Source: Osmia lignaria lignaria (Eukaryota > Arthropoda > Insecta > Hymenoptera > Megachilidae). From it: a stretch of 64,000 nucleotides of DNA. The notes beneath the pieces are model-generated. The model searched no databases and was not told the origin of the DNA. It saw nothing but the letters and a program-made list of their open reading frames with translations. Positions 47,519 to 59,930 of this stretch are shown here, one piece after another (position 1 is the stretch's first letter; each line of letters opens with the position of its first letter). The DNA lies in contig NC_135041.1 of assembly GCF_051020975.1 (NCBI RefSeq), positions 11,482,256-11,546,255 on the forward strand, read 5' to 3'. A program made the translations under genes and the position numbers.

Positions 47519-48279
47519 CAATGAAATGCTTGATCCTCGATATTGATTTATATTTATAGAGGAAATTCTGCATGCTACAGTTGCTTGATAAACAGAATGC
47601 TTATTATTGGGTTTTGATCGAGTCATATAATTAGAACGAGTCGTACGTCCGCTTGATTGAAAACGAGAAAATGACAACAGAGGAAATTAGATATTTTATA
47701 ATTGACTGCAACTGCAATCGCAATTTGCAGCTATATTTTTCTGTGTATATGGAACTTTATCATATTATTGCTTGAAAATGATAGTGACACATCCCAAAAG
47801 ATTCCAAATTTAATTTTATTGGATACTACGTCTACATTATACTTTTGTTATTATGTAAAACACCATATTTATAAATCCATAAGTTTTTTTATATTTATAT
47901 TACCCCTAAAATTTATATTTTCTAAGTTGTGCCATTATTGTGAATAGAATTCGATATTATTTAAAAATTAATTTCGAATAAAATAAAAACAAATGCTACT
48001 GTAATATATAAACTAAATTATTAAATTCCTACTAAATTGGTAAGTTTGAATAATACATAGTTATACGAGTGTCAAAGTTATTTACTAAATCCACCATAAA
48101 TAAATAAAGAAATAAATGTCAAATTGGATACCTAAAACCACTGTCAATGCGCAATAAATAAAGTTCCTGAAGGGTAGTGAAAAAAGAATAAGGAAAAGCC
48201 TACAACTATCCATTTTCATGTGACAGTCTTCTAAGAAGCAGTGGGGTAATTTTCACCCCAATACGTGTGTTCCGGGATA
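47519..48279. other. gene-free AT-rich stretch
   Basis: No supported feature. An 81-codon AT-rich frame at 47702-47947 has no recognisable content. Confidence 0.45.
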
Positions 48280-48660
48280 GAGGGCTTGACATTTTTGTGT
48301 AAAGATCGATGAAGCGTCAGGACATTGGCTACTCGAACCTGTCTAGAAATTTGAAACCAAGTTTTTGCGAGGAGATATCTGGAGGAAAGTGGATGTAGCG
48401 GATGTGGAGATTCGAAGATAGGGATTCTTTGAGGAAAAGATCGAGGAGCTAGTCATTTTAACGGTACGTGAAATTGCGTTTTAGTAGAGTTCCACGGTTT
48501 GTCGAGACGAGACAGGGCGAACGTGGTGGATCGACCCGAATAACGTTGGGAGAACCGGGGGGCAGAAGAGATTGCGAGAAGAGGAGCACTAGACAATAAA
48601 AATAGAGCGTCGCAACATAGAATCGGGGCTAGTGGATTGCGATACGGAAAGTAAGGTCGA
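48280..48660 (+). other. purine-rich GC-richer block with donor-like sites
   Basis: The plus strand is strongly purine-rich. Two donor-like sites occur, ACG-GTACGTGA at 48464 and GGAAA-GTAAGG at 48651. Between TAG at 48483 and TAG near 48590 one frame is open for 34 codons. No convincing acceptor precedes it. It could be a non-coding exon or a transposon remnant. Confidence 0.2.
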
Positions 48661-49059
48661 CAACTGTGACATTGAATCGGAGTGATAAGTCATGATATCA
48701 AGCAAAACTTTGATATACGATAAAACAATCGAAACCTCCCGTTTTATTTTTGAAATCTCGTTTAGTTTTCTACTACAAAAATACTTTATTGTGAAATTGC
48801 TGAGAAAGTTAATTGAATTGATAATTTAATTATCTATGTATAAATGAATTATAACAAATATATATAACAAAACTAAAAATGTGATTGTGCATTACAAATA
48901 TTAATCATAATTATACCAATTTTCAAGTGAATAAAACAAATATATTTCATATGTGAAATTATCTCATGTTCGATTGTACCACCCATCATGGTCTACCCTG
49001 TATGACGCGAGGGAAAACCATACAATTTTTACACTGAACAGTGAACTATCAGGCCAATT

Positions 49060-49160
49060 GGAGCATGTAGAGGCACTACATCCTTCCGGCCGGCGAATCG
49101 GACCAGCCGGAACGTGTGTAGCCGCCTTAAAGTTCAACCAAGTTGAACGAATGCTCTGAA
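49060..49160. other. short GC-rich dyad-bearing block
   Basis: CCTTCCGGCCGGCGAATC and GGACCAGCCGGAACG show partial dyad symmetry; GTTCAACCAAGTTGAAC (49132-49148) is a palindrome with 7-base arms. Open frames run through it on both strands (69 plus, 90 minus) without recognisable content. A transposon end is possible; no partner was found. Confidence 0.25.
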
Positions 49161-50148
49161 AAGTTGTCCTATAATTCAACATTGAATCGCCACCCTTTTG
49201 TGTACACAATGAAAAAGTAACATCGCCAATAAACACGAAAAATAAATATTATTACAACTTTCTTTTAATAAGATTCATCTATTAATAGTAAAAATGGGGT
49301 GCTTGTTAAATAAAAACTTGTATTGCCCAAGTGTTTTAATCAAATATTCCAAGCGATAAAACAGCCCTTTATCACGTTGGTATTCCGTAATTAATTTTCA
49401 TCAACTTTTTCCCTACCTCCCAAGGATCGTTCCACGGTGTCAATTTACTAAAATTAATTATTCATTCGAACAGTTCAAAGGTCTATACATATACATTTTC
49501 ACGGTCTGCCGATAAATTTTAGCCGCTTTCAATTGGTACGATTATTCAGTTCGCATGGTTTCGTTCAGGAATATCATTTTCTATCGAATACATAATTACA
49601 GAAGAATGTTTCAGACAATGGGTGACAAAAAATTGTTCTGTATTCAATGATTGAACTTCCCAATTTTTTAGCCAAATTCATCACCCAAGGAGATCCTCGA
49701 AGGTTTGATAGTCCCGGGCTCCGGGACGTAGAAGATAAAAATAAAAAAATGAAACATGGATGATTCTTTTCTTGAACAAAAATGAAGTTAATGTTTATGC
49801 ACTGGTACATGAATGGAATAATGAATTTTTAGCAAACTAAGGATATGTTTTGCAGGTATTTTTTTTATACCGTAAATTAAATTATCGTTGATTATCCGGG
49901 GCACGTCCTTCAATGGAAAGATCGCAAGCGAGTGGAAGCTGCAAAATTAAATTCCGCTTTGGAAGTCACCGCGGTCGCTGTAGTGTATTAAATCGATAAT
50001 CATTGAATTCGAACTCCAAGCATTTCAGTGAATGGAAATAGAAGAACTGGTATTATGCCTTTTACTCGCAAAACATTTAACTTCTTGTTTTAAATTATAG
50101 AAATTACTAACGCTTTGATGGCCTGTTTCACGTACTTGGACTACTTAA

Positions 50149-50330
50149 CCCCTGAACAGCAGAGCTTGGATCAATCTCGACCCTAAATTACAAACCGTAT
50201 ACCTAATAGGATATTAACCTAAAGTTAAATGTACAATTTTTAAACAAAATAGTTTCATATATTGGAAGAATAATTTTTAAGGGAACAGTATAAAATTTAG
50301 AAAATGAAAATAATATGAAATACAAACTGT
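50149..50330 (+). mobile_element. piggyBac-like MITE, copy 4 (right end lost)
   Basis: TTAA at 50145-50148 is followed by CCCCTGAACAGCAGAGCTTG. The body runs through GGATATTAACCTAAAGTTAA, TTTCATATATTGGAAGAATA and AAAATGAAAATAATATGAAA, where similarity stops. This copy preserves the left half best; compare GGAGTTTGGATCGATCGCGA in the reverse complement at 20.8 kb. Confidence 0.6.
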
Positions 50331-50658
50331 TTTATACTATATTTCAAATTGTAAATAATTGTACTAATTTGCAAAAGGAAGTTACTATTCTATCTTCAGA
50401 AATGATCAAATATCTATTAAGTATATGGCATACATAGAGCCAGAAATAGCTTTCTTGATTCAGACCGCTCTTACGCTTGCAAGATTAATTAATTTTAATT
50501 GCTTGATATAATTTGATTGAATCTTCTTGTCTTGCAATTACAGATCTTGGCCTACATTAACTATACGTAAATAAATACAGAACAGTGGTGACAAATTGAC
50601 ATATTTATTTAAAGGTTTTTTTCAATTATCAATGTAATTGTTAATACTATAATACCAA

Positions 50659-50725
50659 CAGGACAAGATTAAGATTTCTGGAGCCCCGGAGCTATTAAAC
50701 CTTCGAGGGCCCTCTTAATTGACAA
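50659..50725 (+). mobile_element. hAT-like GGATTAAG-family fragment
   Basis: CAGGACAAGATTAAGATTTC followed by a GGAGCCCCGG and AGGGCCCTC block parallels the left end at 35445. Truncated on the right. Confidence 0.5.
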
Positions 50726-50836
50726 ACTAACCGTGTCACTGTTCAATCGAGACGTAATTATTTTCCTCTTTATGAAGAAGCTCAAACTACTTTTCTTCCA
50801 ATCAAAGTGACATAATAAATGTCAAGAATCGTTCGG

Positions 50837-50852
50837 TATATATATATATATA
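50837..50852. repeat. (TA)8 microsatellite
   Basis: Eight TA dinucleotides. Confidence 0.85.
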
Positions 50853-50906
50853 CACATATTGTTAGGGTTTTTATATCTTTCTCTGGAGCGACAGGTTAAT
50901 GGATTA

Positions 50907-50970
50907 CGCTTTAAATTGATGAAGATTAAGTGTCATTTTTTTTATGATACTTTTGTGTCATCAAATCGTC
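50907..50970 (+). repeat. third copy of the TTTTRTGTCATSAAATG repeat
   Basis: GCTTTAAATTGATGAAGATT, AAGTGTCATTTTTTTTATG and ATACTTTTGTGTCATCAAAT correspond to the pair at 44431-44660. Confidence 0.35.
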
Positions 50971-53900
50971 TTATCAAAATTAGATATTAATTATGGATCT
51001 ACATAACAGTCTACAATAAGTAACAGATGATTCTCTAAGACACTTGGAATTAATTTATTTCAATGATACCCACGTGGACTGCGCCGCGACTTTTCTTTTT
51101 CATTCCCTCTTTTCTTTTTTTCAAGAACTTCGCATTTCAATCGCAAAGATCCGAGTGCTTCGTTCCGCACGAATGAAAAATATGACAGACATGCGCCCGA
51201 TGGGAAAGAGAAGGACGCGAAACATCGGCATCGTATGCAAGCATAAAAATCGATTTTAATAAGTCGACCATAAAAGAGGTACGACCGTAAAAGTAGGTAG
51301 TCGTATTTTCAGGAAAGATTGAAAGGCAGCTGCGAAACTTAAGACCGATAATCTTCCCAACAAATGCGGTGAACGCGAATAGGAGTAATTTCCTGTTTCA
51401 TAGAAATTATTTTCTTTACGACGTTTCATCTTTTGTTACACACGAATGGTGTAGCATTTCAGACGTCTGTATGTTCTTCTATGAACATATTACTTCATTA
51501 ATTAGAAGATAAAAGCCTTTGTAATTTTACTGTAATACTTTTTAATGATTACTAGAGGTATGCGAGAACCCGAAAATTTCAGGTTTTCATTTTGTACAAT
51601 TAGAGTTCATTTACAGTTTTATTTTATTTTGTGATTTTTGTTTTTTATAAACGCAAGAGTTAACCGATTTTTTACCCTCTTAAAATTCAATATAAAAGTA
51701 ATAACAAATGCAGAATTTTTCAGGTCAGTTAGGATGGGACTAGACTCCTGCAAGTTCATGAATTTGATTTAATATGTTCTCTCTCATGTCATACTACGAA
51801 TTTCATATTATTAATTAATTAAAATCAATAGTTATATTAATTTACACAAATTAGTAAGCGGAGAGCTTAAGTGCTTCTTTGACTCAATTTCATCACTGAT
51901 GGTCCACGAAATTGATAATCTCTGCTTTCATTAATCATGCCGTAGCATTGAATAATTTTTCGTAAAACGCGCTTAATCACTTCAGATTCCCACAGGTTCC
52001 GGATACAGAAGCTTTCACGTTCAGATATCCGCCAAAATTTTTCATCATGGAAGCATATATAAAAGTATTTGATGAGTTTGCAAGTACCAAACTAATTTGT
52101 ACTATTCATTCACGAATTTACTGGCAAAATTATTAAACAAACTACATCAGTAAGAAAAATATATTATTTTTTCATCTATAAAATTTCCAGAAAACTGTTT
52201 ATTCTCATTTATGTTTCCAAGATTCCTCTACTAATATTAATAGAATAAGCGGTCTTAATTTAATATAAATACCATTTGGGAATGAAGGGTTAAGTGTAAA
52301 ATTCTACCTTTCTGAGATTAATAACCTTATGAGCAAAAAAATTATTAAGATGGAAGCACCCTATGTACAACCTAAGCTTCTTAGAAGGTGGCTTCATTCT
52401 ACGATTATTGGATTACCTGACCCGCGTACTATAGCTAGCACTACTCAAATTCATACACGGCTGATTATATGTTGAGTTATTCTCCTCGTTGTCACTTTCT
52501 ATTCGCTCCCTCCTTCGCAAAAAGGGATTACGCGCAATGGAACGACAATCATTTCACAGATTTTATATCTTTCGTTGCACCAAAATTCCATTTCCGTGAC
52601 AGTGATAAAAAATTACAAGATAATTATTTTAAATATAGTCCCAAAATACCTTTCAGTCGTCATTCAGGTTGTTACAAAAAAAATGTAAATAAAAACAAAA
52701 TTAATTTTGAATAAGTAAAATTAAAAAGATTAAAGGTAATAAAATGGTAGAAATTATTATTTTCTTAAATAATTAAATTTTGTAATAATAAATTTTGTAT
52801 TAATTTATTTATTTTTATTATTTTTAATTTTGTATATTAAACCAAATGGCGAATGGCAATCATCTCCAAATGCAAAGAGTTAACTTCGACAATAGCAAAC
52901 CTGTCCTTGTCATGATTCTTAACATATGCATTGATAGATTAAGTATTTATTCAACACGAGATAGGTAGAAAGAGATCAAACTTATCTAAACAATTTTATC
53001 AAAGCACTATATTTATTCGTTAGAGCAGCCATCGTCTTTCTGTAGTTGCATATACTCGATGCCACGTGTACAACATAATAGAGACCATCATGGAAGTGAT
53101 AGATACTGATGTAGACAGTAACGAACCCGAGGGATCCGATAAAGGCTATCTGGTGTGATCCGTGGGGCACGGTACAGGCCATTTTGGCCACCTAACACTC
53201 AGTTATGTAGGATATATTGCATTTCTAATCTTAACTTCAATCTTATAGTAATGAGTTTCTGAATTATCTAAGATAAACGATGTTTAAGAGAAAAACAATT
53301 TAAAAAGTATTAGAAGACGTGAAAGAATAGAAATATTATTAATTATTATTAACCCTTTGGTGATATTTTATTGGCAAAAGTTATTTACACAGACGGTAAT
53401 TAGTTTAAAGGAACTGTTCGAATTTCGTAATAATTTATTTATAATTTCCTAACACCAGAACTTCTTACCTTAAAATGAAAATTAATCATATATTCCTTGC
53501 ATTGTTATATGGTTGTTATGTTTCCTGTTGAACATATGCTTTTTGAGAGCAATGAAATATTCAGAGGCTTGTATTTGTGGAATGGGAAATTTGATCGAGC
53601 ATGCACCTCTAACTTGATTAATCCCATTGACTCGATATCTGTCCAACCGCCAATGGTACTAATAGTTCGTCAATTATTCTATTATTTATGGAGTACTTGC
53701 GATGGACACTGAGTGTTCCTCGTTCGAACGATTGAACAAAGCATGGGGATTTGTTACGATAATGCTAGTTATTTGCAATATGTATTTTAAACGAGAAATT
53801 ATTTCATTAAATACAATTTTAGTGTTTTATTTTTCTGTGTAATTAATATAATATTTTTATGCATTTCAATCAATTGATTTCCATTTTAATTCCTCATATT

Positions 53901-54569
53901 TTATTAAATTTTCTTGGGGAAAAATCGCGAAAAACAAATTTGTTAAGATTTACTTACTAACAAGTTAATAAAATCAAATTTAACAAAAAATTAGAACGTT
54001 TGAGTTATTATTTATAAATTGTTGCACATAGTACATTTTCTTTCTTAATAATACTACACAGTTATTTTATTAAAAATCGAAGTTCAACAAGGACTTGATT
54101 GTTTTTTGCATTAAATTAAATTCCATTTTCCCGACATTCCATGTCGTTGAACACGACGATTGCGATTCGCAATAAAATCTGAATTTGAGGAAACGATGGT
54201 TTTGATTTTTCATCGAACTCGACCCGATGTTAATATAATTTTCCGTAATTTTCAATGTTTATTCACTCTGATAAAAAGTATGGAACGTTTGAAAAATTTC
54301 ACTTGTCCCGGTGAAAGGGCTCTTCTTTCGTATCGATCTGTTTTAAACGCTTTTTTCGTTTTTACAAAAGTGTTTCTTTCTTTTAGAGCGCTTTGTGTCG
54401 AACGTATTATTTGTTCGTCAAACGTTACTCTCGAGTTCGTTAAATAACAATAAATTGGCGACGTAGCTTCCGATGTATACTAGGTGAAATTAAATAAACA
54501 GAGTTTGCAGTCGCTAACGAAGATATTATTAACCTACTTTTTCATTTGTTCGATTAATGAAGAAAAGAA
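50971..54569. other. gene-free stretch with an end fragment at 51.55 kb
   Basis: Frames of 60-95 codons (51044-51259, 52469-52714, 54160-54447) are not recognisable; the last lies in a slightly GC-richer block with good-looking amino-acid composition but without splice context. AAGGGTTAA near 52288 and TTAACCCTTTGG near 53350 are unpaired TTAA-type ends. Confidence 0.4.
51549..51590 (+). mobile_element. GGTGTGCGAG-family terminal fragment
   Basis: TTACTAGAGGTATGCGAGAA followed by CCCGAAAATTTCAGG matches the termini at 43448 and 39068. The rest of the element is absent. Confidence 0.4.
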
Positions 54570-54632
54570 CATAAAAAAAAAGAAATATATACACATCGAA
54601 TTAAGTATCCTCCTCCTTTTCGAAGTCGCAAA
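54570..54632 (-). repeat. dispersed repeat with CGAAAAGGAGGAGGATAC core, copy 2
   Basis: The reverse complement reads GCGACTTCGAAAAGGAGGAG, then GATACTTAATTCGATGTGTA and an A/T-rich run, matching 30978-31075. Confidence 0.45.
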
Positions 54633-55390
54633 AAAAATCTAACATCGTCATAAAGTTCACTCTTATTAGAAATTACTGTCAATATAGATCTTTTTCCAAA
54701 GTGAATGTGCAATTAAAGTATAAGGGTAGGAATTCGTTCGAGAGTAAAACTCTCGTGAGGAACTGTCGACAGTATTTCTTAGAAATGTATTTTGGGAGTG
54801 ATCATTAGTCATCTGTGAATATTTACTTAAAAGATACACTTATCGGCGATGTAATCAAAATTGTTAACGAGTCACAAAGTTCTGTTTTATATCTAGTTAA
54901 TTAAATTTCATTTTCTATGAAATAGTATTAATCCATTAATATAAATTATCATAGCAATGTAATGTGTGGTCAAAAGCAATATCCCATCATAATTTGATGG
55001 ACATAAAGTAGTTTGTTGTGTTGCAGCCTACACGCCCTATAATAACTATGTATATCCTGCTCTCTGTCGTTGACCACAGAATCACATAGCTTCACGCTAT
55101 TAAGTTTGGCAAATTATATAATGAGAGTGGTAATGTACTATCTGTCGCAACCGACAAGTTAACGAAGCAATTATTCAACAGAAGAGTAGAAGCTCAGCTT
55201 GAAACGACATATAATTAGTGATATTACAGTGAACCGTTCAATAATCGGTTCTCCTGGAAACAAATTGGGTCATTCGTGAAGGGGATTGTTTATTCCAATT
55301 ATTGGAAATTAACTAATATTTACAGTCCTTATTTGGGGCCAAATTAGGTTTGCATATGATTCAAGTATCATCGCTTCAGGATCTCTATAG
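54633..55390. other. gene-free AT-rich stretch
   Basis: No supported feature. Confidence 0.45.
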
Positions 55391-55560
55391 ACATTGGCGT
55401 AACCAGGTACGGCTGTGCAAGGGCCTGACCCCCATAAAAATCTGGACTGACCCCACCCTAAAAATCTGAATCTTCATCATTCTAATATTTGCAGATTCCA
55501 AAGTTCCAGAAAGTTTAAAATTTTAGATCCTAAAATTCCAGATTTTCGTTATAAATATTT
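55391..55560 (+). mobile_element. TGGCGTAAC-family element, copy 2
   Basis: CATTGGCGTAACCAGGTACG begins the copy, followed by a GGGCCTGACCCCC block and AATCTGGACTGACCCCACCC, then the AT-rich quasi-repeat body (AGATTCCAAAGTTCCAGAAA). The 57.5 kb copy has GTGGACTGGTCTCACAATC at the equivalent place. The start is one change from the hAT-type CAGTGGCGTAAC. Right end undefined. Confidence 0.45.
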
Positions 55561-57535
55561 TATTCATAATTTTATTCTATAGAATGATGAAAAAATAAAT
55601 AATATTTTGGGTGTTAGGTATATAAGTTAACCCGATGTCCTTTTTTAATTAAAAGTAATTTATGAATTCCAAAGGGTCTCAAGCAAGAAATTTAAAGGAT
55701 TTACTAAAACGATTACTGTACCGGATAAAAGAGGCGAGTGATTTTAGCGATAACGAGACTTCCGATACTATTCAGCTGCGGTCGCTGCTATGAATTTCAA
55801 ATGAGCTTCGCTACAGCACGTGTAACTGTTACCTACGAATCTGGGTTACAGCTCCTCTTCTTACACTATTCTGTCCTCCAGTTCTTCGCATACCTTTGTA
55901 CCAAAATTATCTACATTGTTCATAGTACAGTATTTTTAGGACTGTATGCATCTACGTTGCACTCTGACATGGTATAACATTTCACGAAACAAAGCTGGAT
56001 TATTGTATATATATAAACACGGATATTTTTTTAACAAAGGACCTAGATTTATACAAGTACAGACGTTTGCATTCAACTTTCTATTCCCTTTGTAGCTCTT
56101 TGAAAACAACTTCACCTGAAGATGACTTTTCAATATATCGATTTTCGCGCAAAAGAAATTGTTTTCTTTATCACGATACTCCAATTTTATAAAGTTCCGT
56201 CGACTTTCAAAGCGTATACGTTTACTGCCACAGCAGAAACAGTTATCTCTAAAACGACACACGATGATAAGAATCATTAAGAATATTAGAGATTCATTTT
56301 TTAAATACAGTATTTCAGGTTACTATTTTGAATTACTACAAGCGCTGGATAATTCCCTACGTTTCGGTCTCTGGATTCAAACGCTTCTAAAAGACAGAGT
56401 ACTATCGAGAAAGTCGAGTATACGCGTGTGAACCCTGAGCGGTTCTAACAGGGAATTAGCAAGTGCTTAGTGTACCTAGATACCGATAGGATTTCAGTGT
56501 TGTATTTAGTCATTGTAGAAAAGAATTCACAAGAATCAAAGTCATCCTCAAACATGACCTTTGTGGCTACGAACAGGTTGAGCATGGTTGACCTTTACAT
56601 ATCGTTTGGAAAAGGAAATCTTCTGAGGTACAATTAAGAACTGATTCAATATTGAGATTTGGTTAAAGACGCTTTGAGAAAATATTAATTGCTTCAAGAT
56701 TCAATAGAAGATACTCTGAAAAGTGTATGATTTGAACTTTGACTAAATGTCTCTTCAGAGTCTGTTAATTGCTCCGAGATCTTTACTAAAGGAATATTCA
56801 AGTAATCGCTGCTTTAAAGTAAGGTAAAGAAGCGTTTAAAAATTTTATATTCTGGTCCCGGCGTTTAGCTCACTGTTATTCACGCAAATCTTTGTACTTT
56901 CTCCATAAATTTTTCTTTTAAAATTGATAAATTTAAGTAAAGAAATCTTAATAAAAGAAAATAAATATTGCGTAGGTGGCTGTATATCAATATTCATTAG
57001 GATTTCAAAATAATGATTGAAATCATTCAATATTTATTACAAACCTAAAATTAAATATTCATGAGTTCACTTGTTCGTTTTCAAAATAATTTTCAGATCT
57101 TCCAATTGCAAATTGTATGATTGAATTTGATGTTCTACACATCCACAATTGCTCGTTCTACTTGACTAATCGAATATCGATCCGTTCTACCTATCCGGGT
57201 AGACCATGCATTGTCTTACCCAGTGTGTCCGCCCATCCGTCGATCTGTTCTACTTGATTGATCACTCGGGATGCCTTCCTTATTATAGGTTTAACTACGT
57301 ACCATCGTGACCAAATTTTGTAATTTCAAAGTTACATAGGATGTTGTATATTTACTTATTCTACACTTTACACGTTACATGCTATAGTAAAAATGGATGT
57401 ATGTGGTAAAGTATAATATAATTGTCATTATTCAAATTTCCATTCTTTCATTTTCTAATTTATAGGTTCCACTTTTAACCTTACGAAATTAATATAGTAT
57501 TAATGATACTCCAAATTTTCTCCAAATTTTTTTTC
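55561..57535. other. gene-free stretch
   Basis: Frames at 55.7-56.4 kb (79, 113 and 90 codons, overlapping on both strands) are unrecognisable. At 57150-57265 GTTCTACTTGA(C/T)T(A/G)ATC occurs twice about 97 bases apart. Confidence 0.4.
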
Positions 57536-57700
57536 ATTGTCATAACTAGGTAGAGAATGGGTAGACCAGGCCTCCACAAAAATGTGGACTGGTCTCACAA
57601 TCTAAGATTCTAAGATCCTGAGGTATGAAAAGTCGAAAATTTTTAAATTTCAAAATTCTAAGGTACCAAGGTTCAAAAATTCTGAAATTTACAAACTTGC
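57536..57700 (+). mobile_element. TGGCGTAAC-family element, copy 3
   Basis: CATTGTCATAACTAGGTAGA, then GACCAGGCCTCCACAAAAAT and GTGGACTGGTCTCAC, then a quasi-repeat body of AAGATTCTAAGATCCTGAGG / CAAAATTCTAAGGTACCAAG units. Layout is identical to 55391-55560. Confidence 0.45.
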
Positions 57701-58514
57701 CATTGTTAATGAAATGAAGAGAAAGGTGAACATAATTCAAAAATAAATTACGTCGTTATTCGTGTCTAAGTAGTTATTCAGTCCCATAATGCTTCATGTG
57801 AATCAATAAGTTCAGGTTAGCCGGGATCTCTCGTTAGAAAAGCAATTTAATTACATTCAAATTTAATACAAGGATCGTACGTGTAACGGTCCGTGTATTG
57901 TTTAGCATTCTGCAACAAAAGGTAACTCCTTGCAAGTTCAACAGAACCTGTTTGTTACACGAGCGAGTACACAGATAATGGAATATTAGTCGCACACTCA
58001 ATGTTCCATTATTTCTCCATAATAGGTTCTCTGTGCTACCTAACGTAAACCGTCGGTTAACGTGAACCAAATTCCCAATCAAAGCTAGTTCAATACCTCT
58101 TCAGCATTCGTGGTTACAAGCAACTTACTTTTACGTAACGAAATAACAGGAGGACAGTCTAATTACGGTTAATATTGCTTTCAACGATGGAAGCTTCGAA
58201 AAGTGCGTATAGCGCCCTATGAAATATTAGTTCCACTTTCGTGTGCTAGAATCCACTAGCAAACTTCCGAACGGGGTATAAATTTATCCGGAACAGAAGC
58301 GAGCCAAATTTTCCGAAAAGAGACAAAACGAATTCCAGGAAACTCTGTCGTCAACGATCGCACTAATTTGTTAAAATTTAATATTCGATGCAATCATCGG
58401 TACATATGGTGTTTCAGATATTAATACATTTCTGTTTTTGTGGTCCCCAGTTTCTGAGTTATGTGAGTGGTTTTTTTTTATTGTGCAAATGTTCCCGGGA
58501 TCGTTAAATCTGTA
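57701..58514. other. gene-free stretch
   Basis: No supported gene; an 82-codon minus-strand frame (57834-58082) is unrecognised. Confidence 0.45.
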
Positions 58515-58720
58515 CATTTTCATTTTCCTCGAGACTGCCCCCACGGAGGGACAAGAGCCCGAAAAGGGGGAGATCTCCGGGAAGCACCGAGAATCTGGGT
58601 ACCTGAAAACCCGCAGGAGCCGCCCGGGAGGGCTGGAAAGGAAACCCCGAAACCCAAGAATCCAGGGAAGACAAGGGAGGGGGTCGCTATTTTCCTTGGG
58701 GAAAATTGCCTTCGATTAGC
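58515..58720. mobile_element. GC-rich, purine-rich mariner-like family member
   Basis: Right end: GCTATTTTCCTTGGGGAAAA then TTGCCTTCGATTA; its reverse complement aligns with TCGAGTAAAGTAGACTTCCC-TAAGGAAAATAACGA at 47.5 kb. The interior 58540-58690 is the most GC-rich and one of the most purine-skewed stretches in the window, with GGGAGGG, GGGGGAG and CCCGGGAGGG runs. Two overlapping frames (93 and 97 codons) cross it and give proline/glycine/arginine-rich translations, best explained by composition. The left end (near CATTTTCCTCGAGACTGCCC) is uncertain. Confidence 0.4.
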
Positions 58721-59930
58721 ACATAAGTTAATATTTTTTATAGATGATATAATTTTGTAAATGTCATTTTCTACAATCTTTTCATTTTGTAATATCTATT
58801 ACTTTTCTTTTATACGACTATCATGAATTACTATTATGTTTTATATTCTTTTTTAAACGGAAGAAAATAAACCAGCAAGGAAATATATCGGCTCCTATAC
58901 ACATAGCGTAAAATATCGTTTTCCATAATGTTTTTAAAAAAGAAGAGGTTGTCAAGTCCTTATCGTAAACCGATAAGACCTTGTACCTCTGTTATCTTTG
59001 GTCAGAAAATTGTTCCTTCGTCAGGAAAAATCAATAATTTTCTTCAAGTTTCCTTCGTTGGTTACCTAGCTGGCGCCAGTATTCCTTCCATAGTTCCTCT
59101 GGTTCGAAACTGTCGTCAGTAGTTTAGGTCGGTAAATTATCAGCTGTTGGATGCCTGACTATCTCCATACCGTTTCTACTTACTCTCTTATTTAATACGT
59201 TAATTACCACAGTGAAAAAACATATGCGCGGTAAGATCTACAGAAACTCTAATTACTAGGAAACACTTATGTGTGCTGATGAGGTATATTAAAAATTGAT
59301 TAATTACTGAACATCACACTATGTATTGAATTGAATAATTTTGTAAAGGTATTTAAATAAACGTGCAAGTGAAAATACTCTTTTTAATTTTTAATACGAT
59401 AATCTTAAAGTATTGTAAACAAAAAGAAAACGTATTAAAAGGGAAATTCAAAGGTGCTAATGGTCGGTCAGAAAATTTAATAAAAGCCACATCGACGATC
59501 AACGATGGATCTCATTTACGGGCTAAAGTTTTCAAGTATTCGCCTCGAGTTCTCGATTAAACCTTGGCGAACATCAAGGCTGCAATAATCAGATTCTTGA
59601 GAGCGTTCCTGTCACTACTCGAGAAATATCTAGCCATGTACGTACACAAAGGAGGAACAAGTCAGTCTACACCCTCTGGAACCTTCAATAATTCTATCTC
59701 AAGGAAGGTTTTCGTTTGTGTTTTTTTTACGCTCTAATAAATATTGGATAAAAATAGTGATCTTGATAGTGTAAACGAAATCACAAATTCTTAAAGAAAG
59801 CTAATTCGGTTATAAAAAGTTTAAACTGTTCAAAATATAATATAAAATTAATTAAGAATTTTAGGGGTATATGTATAAATTTGTATCTCTCGATTACAAA
59901 TCTTAATTTATAATCCGTTTTTCCAAAACA
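58721..59930. other. gene-free stretch
   Basis: No supported feature. Plus-strand frames of 64-65 codons at 58.93 and 59.36 kb are not recognisable. Confidence 0.45.

Noticed and set aside
58438..58760. Collagen-like or proline-rich protein in the GC-rich stretch
   Set aside because: Two phases give equally odd translations and the stretch shares ends with a mariner-like family, so composition explains it.
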